A stretch of 64,000 nt of DNA, taken from Nematostella vectensis. Its lineage: Eukaryota > Cnidaria > Anthozoa > Actiniaria > Edwardsiidae. This document shows positions 35,301-47,300 of the stretch, one piece after another. Location: NCBI RefSeq assembly GCF_932526225.1, contig NC_064034.1, positions 6,248,001-6,312,000 on the forward strand, in the 5' to 3' direction. The first letter of the stretch is position 1. The number at the start of each line of letters is the position of its first letter. The translations under genes and the position numbers were made by a program. The notes under the pieces were generated by a model. It did not search any database. It saw only the letters and a program-made list of their open reading frames with translations, and was not told where the DNA came from.

Positions 35301-38300
35301 TGCATATGTAGGCAGGTGGATGTAAGGAAGGCTGCTTATGTAGGTAGAGGGATGTAGGGAAGGCTGCTTATGTAGGTAGAGGGATGTAAGGAAGGCTGCT
35401 TATGTAGGTAGGTGGATGTAAGGAAGGCTGCTTATGTAGGTAGAGGTATGTAAGGAAGGCTGCTTATGTAGGTAGGTGGATGTAAGGAAGGCTGCTTATG
35501 TAGGTAGGTGGATGTAAGGAAGGCTGCATATGTAGGTAGAGGGATGTAGGGAAGGCTGCTTATGTAGGTAGGTGGATGTAAGGAAGGCTGCTTATGTAGG
35601 TAGGTGGATGTAAGGAAGGCTGCTTATGTAGGTAGAGGTATGTAAGGAAGGCTGCTTATGTAGGTAGGTGGATGTAAGGAAGGCTGCTTATGTAGGTAGG
35701 TGGATGTAAGGAAGGCTGCATATGTAGGTAGGTGGATGTAAGGAAGGCTGCTTATGTAGGTAGGTGGATGTATGGAAGGCTGCATATGTAGGTAGGTGGA
35801 TGTATGGAAGGCTGCATATGTAGGTAGGTGGATGTAAGGAAGGCTGCTTATGTAGGTAGGTGGATGTAAGGAAGGCTGCTTATGTAGGTAGAGGGATGTA
35901 GGGAAGGCTGCTTATGTATGTAGGTGGATGTAAGGAAGGCTGTTTATGTAGGCAGGTGGATGTAAGGAAGGCTGCTTATGTAGGTAGAGGGATGTAGGGA
36001 AGGCTGCTTATGTAGGTAGAGGTATGTATGGAAGGCTGCTGATGTAGGTAGGTGGATGTAAGGAAGGCTGCTTATGTAGGTAGGTGGATGTATGGAAGGC
36101 TGCATATGTAGGTAGGTGGATGTAAGGAAGGCTGCTTATGTAGGTAGAGGGATGTAGGGAAGGTTGCTTATGTAGGTAGGTGGATGTAAGGAAGGCTGCT
36201 TATGTATGTAGGTGGATGTAAGGAAGGCTGCTTATGTAGGTAGGTGGATGTAGGGAAGGCTGCTTATGTAGGTAGGTGGATGTAGGGAAGGCTGCTTATG
36301 TAGGTAGGTGGATGTATGGGAGGCTGCTTATGTAGGTAGGTGGATGTAGGGAAGGCTGCTTATGTAGGTAGGTGGATGTAAGGAAGGCTGCTTATGTAGG
36401 TAGGTGGATGTATGGAAGGCTTGCCTGTGTAACTAGGGCGCCCTTGTGTAGGGTGGAGATAGTTAATGCAGAGTATAGGTAGATTACGCAGAAGTGAGTA
36501 TAGTTTATGCAAGGTGTAGATAGTTAATGCAGAGTATAGGTAGATTACGCAGAAGTGAGGATAGTTTATGCAAGGTGTAGATAATCAATGCAGGGTGCAG
36601 GTAGGTTACGCAGGAGTGTGGATAGTTGCTGCAGGTTGTAGGTAGTCAATGCAGGATGAAGGAAGCTGCCAAGGGTACAGATAGTTAATGCAGTTACCAT
36701 CGGTACGTCAAAAGGTTTGCCTATGTCCGATAATTTTACTTTCAAGCTTTATATGCTACAGTACGGAAAGTGCATTTATCATACTTATCCTCACGCTTTT
36801 TCGAAATTCTTCATTATATGCCACCACATCATCTACCAGGCGTTTTAAACATTCCAAAAAATTCTCATATTTTCAACCCGGGCAGACCTGTTGGCTCCTT
36901 CCGCCTATATGACACTTCAATGCTATTGACTTGAGAACCCCACTGTCAATCCGAAATAATTTGTCACAGGTTTTATTAACCACTCGAAACGTTTTCTTTT
37001 GGTCTTTCAAGCTTGAGCCTTGCTAATGCTCTATACGTTCTAGATCTGACCATGGAGGATGTAATCTCTGGCTGTGTGCATTTAGAATATGGTGTAGGCC
37101 GTTGATAGACTTTTCTGATAAGTTTATGCAGGAGGTTAATGGATGTGTCAGTAGATTCCTTGGTGAAGATCGCTGATCTTTTCATGCTAATTCTTATACG
37201 TTAGTGTATGTAGATGATCCAGACAGTAAGTTACTTAGGTATTCATAGGGGTAGTCGAGTTGGTAATATAAGTGTAGGTTACTTGTCTATTTGTCGTGTT
37301 ATATGGACGTAGCTTATTAAGTGAAATGTTTCTGATTTAATGTTAGGGGTCACTGTACGTTTTCACTTAGAAAATAATCAATGTAGTTTTAGATAACCGT
37401 TGAGCGAAGTATGTAAGTAGCAGTCGTTGATATCAATCTTAAGCTAGACGGAATTAAATTGTATAAACCTCACATTTTCTGCATCATGTTTTGACAGTTA
37501 AAAGCCGCAATCGATAGTAATTTAGTGTGTGGCCTTGACGTGATTATGGACAAAAAGACAGACTACATCTTCAGGTATGACTCCATTCATTTATTCCTGG
37601 GAAAAGGGATCATTGCCTTAAAAATAAAACATAATAGGTCCGAGTCTATGGTTATATGAAATTAGTTATAACATAACATAACATAACATAACATAACATA
37701 ACAATAACAATAACAATAACAATAACAACATTTTTAACAATAGCATAGCATAGCATAGCATAGCATAGCATAGCATAGCATAGCATAGCATAGCATAGCA
37801 AAGCATAGCATATCAGGAGCAAATGTACGAGACATGGCCAATTCATAATGAAGAACAGGTGAATGCTTGTTAACATTGAGTTTTCAAACACTCCCGCGCT
37901 TGTGCATTGTATTCATGGGAATTCTTTGGTAATCAAAGAATGCGTAGTAACGGAACTGCAATGATGGATCCACATAAAAAAACGGATTGATAATAATGAT
38001 AATAATTAGTTTATTGCCCATTCCTCGTTAACATGCTCTCCGTTATATAAGATTATACAAGCAACCCGGGTCGAACTATATTAACATGCTCTGTCCTTTT
38101 TTCCTAGGCCTACACCAACAGGGGGTGTCATGGTTAACGTTCAGTTCAGTACAACGTACAACAACTCTGAGGAAATGCATAATAATCTTCGCACTATTGG
38201 CCTTTCTATGCTCAATGTTTCTGCCGTGTACACGCAGCAAAAAACAGGTACGACTAGCATACGCGAATTTAGAACGTCTCAATAATGAATAATCTGAGAT

Positions 38301-41300
38301 CCCTACTCATGGACACTTTTTTGCATCAACTTTCCATATTCAGCAGGGCTCATAGTCAGTTATGGAGCCGGAATTTTCCTTTTTTGTTGTTGACCGGGAA
38401 ATTAAGCTGTTTATTGAACATTTAGGGTTATCTTCAGGAGAGCGGGCCTGCAACTCTAGCCTTCCATGGTTAGCGTTGTCCTGAATCTACGGTCGGGGTA
38501 GAATCCCATATTTTTACTTTTTATCATTATCAGAAACTTCCTCCATCTTTCAAATGTACCGTATGCTCTCTTATAGGGCCTTGTGAAACTCCTTCTTTGA
38601 GTATAAGCGTTTCCCCGTCCATGAGCACCAACATTTCGTCAGCAACTTCTGCCTACCGACAAGACGGCTTTTTCCCCACAATCACCATCAACATGCTGAG
38701 CTGCATGACGCAGAACATTAGTCTACTCTCGGAGGTTGAGCTTTTTGTGTATTCTGCAGAAGTCGACAAGGTAAATATGTTAAAGAGAGAAAGTATCAGA
38801 AGCGACCGTAGAGGGAGGGGGAGGGGGGAGGGGGAGGAGGAGGAAGGAAGGAAGGGCGGGGGGGGGGGGGGGGGCTAAGGAATACGGGCGAAGTTGGGAT
38901 AGGGAGAAGGAAAAAATGTTGCCCAAGAGAGGTAAGAAGGTGGAAGTCCCTATCTTGTTTTCTATAAACAGTAAAAACATTATCTGATGGTACCATTGGA
39001 AACGTATCCTGTAAGACATTAACCAAAAAGGGGTTACTGATTCTGCTCCCTGGTTAAGATGATAATTATTATAACACTAAACGATCAATCATTTGCACAA
39101 AAGAAGTTAGTTTAAGAAAGCTTCTTATCGGAAAAAACCCAATCATTCAAACCAAGCGAATCCAGGAATGAATAAAATTATCGTTATGCAAAATTCATAT
39201 CGTGGAGAAGTGGAATAACTCAAATTTCAAGGCAATCTGTTCCTAGTTATTTGTATTCATCTTAGCGATTCAACCTTTTTTTCCATTTCAGAATGAGACG
39301 CGTCTAGATAACTTCACGTTACTTTGCAACTCCACCCACATTCCGGCACAATCTATTAGCATAAAAACCTGCGGAATCCCGCCAAGAACATACCAACCTG
39401 GCGTGATATACCTGCAGATAGAGGCCAAATGGAATGCTAGAGAGACCGTGAGCCATTTCGTGCATGGCTTCGTGAACATCACCCTGGCACCCCTGGTGGC
39501 AGCAATACATGGTGGCAGCTCTGTATATCAATCTTTAAATATGCCTAAATTCCTTAACGCTACCGGCTCTTATGACCCGGAGTATTACGAATCAGGTACG
39601 GAGATAAACTTTACACTTGTTGAACACTTTATTCTTTAGGCTTAAATGTTATTAAATACCAAGTACTCGTGAAAAATTATTATGTCATAATGGTCTAATG
39701 ATCAGCATAAAATTATAATTTTTAGAAGAATTATAGACTTAATAAATGAATTAAGGGTTATTAGCTTGGAAATAAAATGATACCCCCTTGTTTCGGGCTT
39801 CATCGCATCGCACCAAATATCACCGTTGTTGACCATAACAGACCTTTAAAATCTTAATACCACTCACATATTATTTGTTTTCCCTTCGGTCTTTCTTCCA
39901 GCACATCAGGCGAATGCTGGAAGTGACTTGAATTTCTACTGGGTCTGTTACAGAAGTACTGACACACCACCTACATTGAGCTCTATAGAAGACGTGATGG
40001 CATTACCGGTTGTAGATATTACCAACTCAAGTAGTTCAAGTAGAGGCTGTTTTGGTTCAGGCGTTGGCCGTCTGACACTAAATAAACAGACGGGATGGTT
40101 GGACACAAGTAGAATGCCTCTATCGGGAGTGTTTTATTTGGTTCTCCTTGTTGGAAAGGATATACGCTTCAACAAGTACTCCCAGACTATGAGAATAGCA
40201 ACAAAACCACCCGAGTACAATGTCACGTAAGTAGTGTCATATCAGCGCCTTCACTAGTTCAAAGCTATTCCACAGGCTTACCAACCTCTCAGTCAGTCTC
40301 TAGTCAATGTCAGTATTCCGAGTAACGTGGAATCCCACAACTGCTCAAACGTTAGAAATACCGCCTATTCTGAATAAATACACATCACAAAGCAATAAGA
40401 GTTTATTGTTGCTTTTTATTCTAGGATATAAGACAATTATAGGACAATTACAAGAGGTGATCAATCGTGAAAATATTCGAGCTAGTTACTGGGATTGACT
40501 AGAGACTGACTGTGAGGCTGGTAAGCCTGTGGCTGTCCTAGCAACTAACGTATCATAAAAAAATTAAGACAAACACATTGCGTATCATACCAATAACGTT
40601 ACGCCAATGCAACATAATATAATATTGCCTGATTTAGTGTCAGCGACTGTTTCTTACTTTTAAAGCATGGCTAAAGCCTGTCAGACGGTTTCACTCGTCA
40701 GTCACAAGTAATAAGAAGTGGAAAAAATACGGGCAAATGTCCGTTCAAGTCCGACCTAATGGAGTTAAACGTTATGTTTTTTGTACGTCTAGATGTGTCA
40801 GCAACTGTTTGAGTCGTATGAAGCCTACTTCGAAGCTTGCAGTGCAGAGAGTTTGCAAGCAAGCATCATGTTCGTCACCTGCTCACACATTTTCCTGGAA
40901 GCTGGAGGTCGATAGCGGGAGGCGCGCAATTGACGGTAAGTAGCTACTCAAAGAAGAACAAAGGTCATGCTACGATGCTACACTTAAACAAGGCTGCTTT
41001 GAATCGTTCTTTACTCCCACGCACTCCTTTTCCATGTCTCACAGTTCCAGCTCAAATGGATCTTAACGTAAGCCTTAAATTCCAAGGCAACACAGACTGA
41101 AAGGGCTAATGTACTTTAAGAAGCATCATCCTTGAAAACTGAAGGGTATGGACCTGTATTGAATCTTCTCTACGTACCACTCCCTTTTCTCTCTGTTTCA
41201 GGTTCAGATGTGTTTTGGTACGACATTACTCCAACCCTTCTAAGTAATCTTCTTACTCCATCCACGGGCAATGACATCCTACTCAAGGCTAACGTACTAA

Positions 41301-44300
41301 CACCAAATATAACTTACAGAGTCGTCTTTGAAGCCTCCCACTCGGGAGGAGGAAAGACTTATGGGTACCACACATTCATAACGAACATATCACCCAAGTT
41401 TGGGTCGTGCTTGTCCGACCGTGCAGTAGGGAGAGCAGGCACTGAAAAATTCGTGGTCTCAATGGACGGATGGTATGATGAAGACCTTCCTCTTAGTTAC
41501 GAGGTCTGGGTTTTAAGTGATAAGAACAGGGAGGATACGGTTGATAAAATAATTTATTACGGAGAAAGCGCAATGGCAGCGGTGGTGCTGCCTGTTGGTA
41601 ACTCGTCCATTGACTACTTGGTACAGCTCAAATGTGTTGTGTATGATTCACTTTTGTCATCGACAGATGCGTTTCTAAATGTTACGGTAAGTTTTAAAAA
41701 GAGATTTGCTCAGTCAGCCATCTTTTTCTCCATACCAGGCGCGTAGATAGTAGGGTGCGCAAGGCACACGCTCACCCTCCCCCCCCCCCCCCCCCCTTGT
41801 ATGCCAAAAAGTAGGTCATCTCTTACTGAAGGGCTGTTAGAGGCACGTGGCACGTCACCGCTGTGGCACGTCACCGCTGTGGCACGTCACCGCTGTGGCA
41901 CGTCACCGCTGTGGCTCCTGTTAGAATCCTGGCCCTGGCAGGGAGATTTTTCCGAGTCTATGTCTTGAATCGAAGTAAGTTGAAGTTATTCTCGGCATAA
42001 GACACTGAACCGGAGGATCCGTGTCTTCCCTAAACTAACCTGAATTGAAGGGACCCTCTGGCAGTGACCTCACTCAGTGACAGTGTTTACTAGCAATACA
42101 CCCACGGGGGCACTCGATTTGGAGCCTATCTCTGTTGTGCCTTCCGTACACCTAGTATAAGCAGTGGAAGTTGTACAATACTTGAGTAATATCCTTTGTT
42201 ATATAATGCACATGACTACGCAGCCCTCTCAGCAAGACCTGGGAACGCGCCTGTATCCTGTATCAACATCATTATACTATCTTTTGTAATCGTTTGTAAT
42301 CCTCCGATAGGTTCTATCTCGAGAAATTTGTTTATGGTTGCTTTCCTAGTCCATAGCCCCAGCAGACCCGGTGAACGAGTTACAGGTTCTACTTTCTGAT
42401 CCTGATGGGGATGCGAATAGCGACGATGATCAGAAAAAGTTACAGACGTTCTTAGCCGGTCTCAGCCTTTTAGAGGATGAATACGCGGGGAATGCCTCCG
42501 TAGAAGACAAAACAAAGGTTTCGAAAGTTCTTTTTATTTCAGAATTCCTATCTTGGACGCTTTACAAATATTTTTTTTCACTTTCAACATCTCTAGTTTA
42601 AGGTGGCAAATATCTCTAGTTTAAGGTAGTATTAATTGCTGTTACACAACTAAATATTTAAGAAAAAGCAAAAGATGTATTAACAGATATCTTTATATAA
42701 ATGTGGCAAAACGTTTGTACTCTGCTAGCTGAGCTGAATTCCTTTGTCTTTGTTTGTTTTAGAATTTTACTACGGATTCGCGTCTACGGGTTTTCGCGTT
42801 GTTCGTTTGGTTTTTCCTTTGTGCAAAACGAACCAAAACAACGCGAGAAGCTAAACTCGAGAAGAAAATATAGCGACAATTTAACTATTTTATCACGAGC
42901 AACACTATAGCTTGATGTTTGGGCATATGAAAGCCGCAATAAAAAGATTTTTTTCGACTGTCTTTTTCCCAATCTTCTTTTCTACTGTTCCTTGTTTCTA
43001 ATTCCATTTCACTATGGTCCCAGACCAGGGACTTCATGATAAAGTCGATGTCTACCATGTCTCCAAATGGAACTCAAGGGATCACTCAAGTCACTGGTAC
43101 TCTTATCGACTGCACTTCAAAGGCCGAGGAAGTATCGATAGAGTCACAGGTAAGACTACACATCAAAGCCGAGGTAGTATCGATTAGAACCACACAAGTA
43201 CGACTCTACCTAAAGTTTGAGGAAGTAACAATAAGAACCATAAGATGCAGCTCAAAAGCTGAGGAAATATTGTTAAAAAAAAGGATAAAAATGCACCTAA
43301 AATGCCGAGGAAGTATTGAAAAGAACCACAAGACTGTACGTCAAACGCCAAGTAAGTATTGATAAGAACCACAAGACTGTACCTCAAATGCCGAGGAAGT
43401 ATTAAGGCGAAGGTTAACCTAAACTTTAGTCATTGAGGATATGTTGCACTTGTGCGCTTATAACTTTTTAATTATTTATTCAAAGTATAGCAAACTATAC
43501 ATTTTTGGAAAGCTTAGATAACAAGGATAACAAATAATATATTAATAATATTCTGTGGATTATTGTTATTTGAAACCGTGCATTTTTATTGGTCACATGC
43601 TGTGAACCACCTAACCAGCTTCAAAAAAATGTTTTGATCATAGTGATAGAAGATATATAAAAAACCTTTATGTTTTCTAATACACTACAGAGTAAAGAGT
43701 GTTTTAGGCGAAGGATTTTTTGATATTCTAAAAATTTGGTTAAATTTTCTCATTTTTATCTTAAAGGCCAAATTAACATTGAAAAAAAAATGTTAAAATC
43801 GTTTCTTTTGCTTCAATAAAGAAATCTATCGCTTAAAACACAGATCACATCAACTAAGAGATTCCCTGAAAATTTGAAGCAGATACATTGAATTGTTCAG
43901 GAGATAATATTTTTTGAATGCCGTAACTCGGATTATGAGAAAAAAGCCTTTAAAGTTGAATGACAAGTTTATGTTGAGTAATCAAGTAGAAATTTGGTAA
44001 AATACCAGCTTCTCATGTCTACAATCAATTCAAAAGGCTCCTGCCTCATAAGTGACACCCTCTTGGGCTCGCAAGTCCTCCTCATGCTGGGCTTTTGAGT
44101 CTAGCCTCGACCCTTCGCCTCTTCTTGGCATTCTCTGAGGCAGACTGGTCAGATTTGTGAACCCGCTTCCTGTCCTTTTCGAAGGATGCCCTTCTTGTGT
44201 GTTGCCCTGCAGGAACACAAAGTCTCCTCATAACATTTTCTCTGCTGCTGGCTCCAGCATGGAAGTGGCAGACAGCAGCAGCGACGGCACATCTGATGAC

Positions 44301-47300
44301 TTTGTAGCCATGGTACTTGTGCTTCGGGCACCTTGCCCAAACAAGGGAGTTGAGGCTCTCATTCGCATTCTGGGTCGCCCCCCCGCACACATCTCTTGAG
44401 TAGGCTTGTCTCACTAAGTCTCATAAAGACAGGCCTCAACAGGTCAAGGAAGACACCTGGGAGGCAGTCCTTGTTGGTGTATCTCGTGGTGCTTAGCGCT
44501 TTATCCTTCTGCCATTGGCACCAGGATGTCTCTCCAACTGGACAATACTTATGTTGCTTTGCTTTGTCCTCCATAGCAACGGTATGGTTTAGAAGGGCTA
44601 TGATGTTTTTTTTCATTGTGTACACGGCGATGTCAACTTCTCTCTCAGTAGGGTTTGGCTTTTTTACAGTGTTTTGCCGAATGGCTAGCCCATACTTCCT
44701 TTGTATATCTTTGATTTTGGAATCTGAGAGTCTCCCATGACCTCCAATTGATCGCCCATCAGCCAGCTTTCCTTTTGTCAGGGTTTTAAGCTTCAGAAGC
44801 TGCTTCCCCATCCTCTTTTGAACATGTCCAACACAGTCCAGCTTTTCGACAGTACATCCCTCATAAATGTGCTGAACTGTGTTGTGTGCCTTGCTGTCTC
44901 CGTCTGACACCATCCACCGATACCGCATCTTGTGTTTTTCAATCGATCTGGACCACAGAACTTGGGCTCCTTCTGCCTCCATTGCTGGCGAACTTCCTGT
45001 GAAGTTTGCGTCACACTCTCCCTTGGCCATATGCTCTGCCCTCCACTCCTCAAACTCCTCGACATTCTCATCACACTTGTTCAAATAGAGCTCGTACTTT
45101 AAGCATTTTTTGTTCAGGACGTAGCTATCGAGGACCTCACCAGTGTCCACTGATATAACAAAGACAACTCCAGTCTGAGGTGAAGCCTCTTTTTGCCCAT
45201 GTGCCATCAAAGCTGACGGCAACATCCACAACCTCCCCGAGCTGTTCTTGGGACTCCTGAGCGAGTCTCTCCCTAAGTCGTTTTGCAGCAAGTCCCATCT
45301 CTGCTTCTGCCTCCTCTTCCTGTGCTGTTAGAATGTTCTCGACTTGTTTGTAGTATGCTGGCTTAGATATGCAAGACATATTCATAATGCTGCAAAATGT
45401 AGCAAGCCCTTCATAGCCACCACCTGACTCAAGGGAGTAGTAGACTGCTCTTCTGTTTACATCATGCGATTTTCCTCTTGCTGTGACAGATGCAGACGTT
45501 TTTAGGCAGGAGTTTTTCCCACAGCTACTACATTGGCTACTGATGTTTGAGGAAAGCCCAGCTCTTGACGAAGGGTGCTCTGTCATGCTAAAAGAGTCTA
45601 TAAAACGAAATATTTAAGTGAAATTAGTAATTCATAAAATAGCATGCTATTGTTGTCACACATATTGTTTACAATTTTCACCCATTCCTAGCACAAGCTG
45701 CACAGAAAAGCTAAAAACACACACGAGTCATTTCCTTTCAAAACCTCTCAAGAAGGAAGACAACGATTTATTGGAAAAGGAAGAATCATTCTATCATCAG
45801 TCTAACCTTTTCCACACTCATGAAATTCAGCAATAGAGTTTGAGAGATTCCCTAGGTCGATGAGTCGATATCCACCGCACGATTCAATATTTTCGCCGGA
45901 AGTTTCACCGTCAAAACAATCGTCCTGGCTGTCTCTGAAACCGCAAAGTTCCATCTTATTCCTAGAAGTACCGGCTAGGGGCTCCTCTTTATTGAGTTGC
46001 GAAGCTTGTGACGCTGCCGGAGGATCCTGCTCTTGTTGTTTATTACACTGCGTGGCGGCCGAACGTGAGGAACTTGAAGTCGCTGATTCCGGTGTAGAAT
46101 CGCTACTTTTCTCCCAGGCTGGAGAACCAGAGAATCCTTTACCTTTCCGGCGCTTTTTAACCTAATTCGGGGTTTGGAACATATTAGAAATTTCGATAAA
46201 TCGTATTGAAAACTAAGACGAGAGATTTGCTTTGTGAACACGCGAGATGCAAGCGACAATTATGCAAAGACAGGCTAATGTTCCAGGCCTTTTATTGCCT
46301 CTAGAAGCCGCTGGATAGTCTGATTGCAGTTTCTGGTCAATTTGAAAAAGATTGGATGCATCCGGGGCGGGAAAAAACAAAAGATACAAAAGGATTCTAG
46401 TTTTCGTTGCCATGGCAACGGCGGTAGAAGCATCAAGTGGTTGTTGAAAAGTAGCGAAAAAATAAAAAAAATTGCTATAAACCATACACTGGAAGTTAGG
46501 GAAATTAAAGTTAGATAGTTAAAGAATTGATTTTTGTTAAAAAAGAAAAATCGACCTTCTGAAGGTAATTTAAGTTAACCCCCGCCTTAATAAGAGCCAC
46601 AACTGTACCTCAAATGCCGAGGAAGTATTAATAAGAACCACTTAGACTGTACCTCAAATGCCAAGGAAGTATTGATAAGAACCACAAGACGGTACCTCTA
46701 ATTCCGAGGAAGTATCAGTAAAACTAAAGGTAAAACTGCACCTCGTATGCCAAATAAATACAAATATAGACTGAAGAAGGTAAATCGTTACAAGCATATT
46801 TACATCAAGTTAATTGCGCGAGACGCAAAACTTTCTAGAAGTGACAAGTAGTATTTTGGGGTTCATGGGATGTAGAACGATTGTTTTTCAAAAATGTAAA
46901 CAAAAACAAAGTGAGGCTGTTTAACGAGATTATTTGAGTAACCTTTTATCTCACCCTAGATGGATTCGGTAGACATGGCAGGCAACCTAACCTCACTATT
47001 GGAGAGTGAAGGCAATTCATCGAGTATTGATGTCGAAACGATTGACAAAACAGGAGGTTACCTTCTGCATCTCTGCGGTAACGTCATCGGTGGCGCTGCA
47101 AACGTCGCATTTAACAGCAACATGACTATCAATAGCACCTCCGGGAACGGTACGGATGGCAACAGTACCATATCCAAGGTGAGTCAATAACGGATTTCCT
47201 ATTCGTCGTGTATTTAAATCAAGAATTGCACATATTAAATATCCGCAAATGGTAAATTTTACTCTATTAAACCTGGCAAAAATGGATTTATATGATAACA

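Larger units (their letters stand above)
37498..43149 (+). other. Receptor exons 4-12: REJ region
   Basis: Nine exons encode about residues 213-866. REJ-type features: IHGGSSVYQSLNMPKFLNAT then GSYDPEYYE in exon 7, matching the GG..R....L.....SYDPD start of REJ domains; aromatic and cysteine residues in FYWVCYRS (exon 8); a CVSNC motif in exon 9 with FSWKL; and SYEVWVL in exon 10. The REJ region is an extracellular beta-sandwich array shared with sea-urchin egg-jelly receptors. Many N-x-S/T sites indicate heavy glycosylation. Exon 12 ends in DCTSKAEEVSIESQ, and its 3' end is the source-like first copy of a minisatellite. Confidence 0.8.

Noticed and set aside
32107-36690. Array looks CRISPR-like at first glance
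   Set aside because: Repeats are contiguous with no unique spacers, inside an animal intron; it is a minisatellite.
41045-41067. Small exon-like block between receptor exons 9 and 10 (acceptor ACAG, donor GTAAGC)
   Set aside because: Including it leaves phase 0, but exon 10 needs phase 1; skipping it gives a clean REJ reading (AIDG-SDVFWYD).
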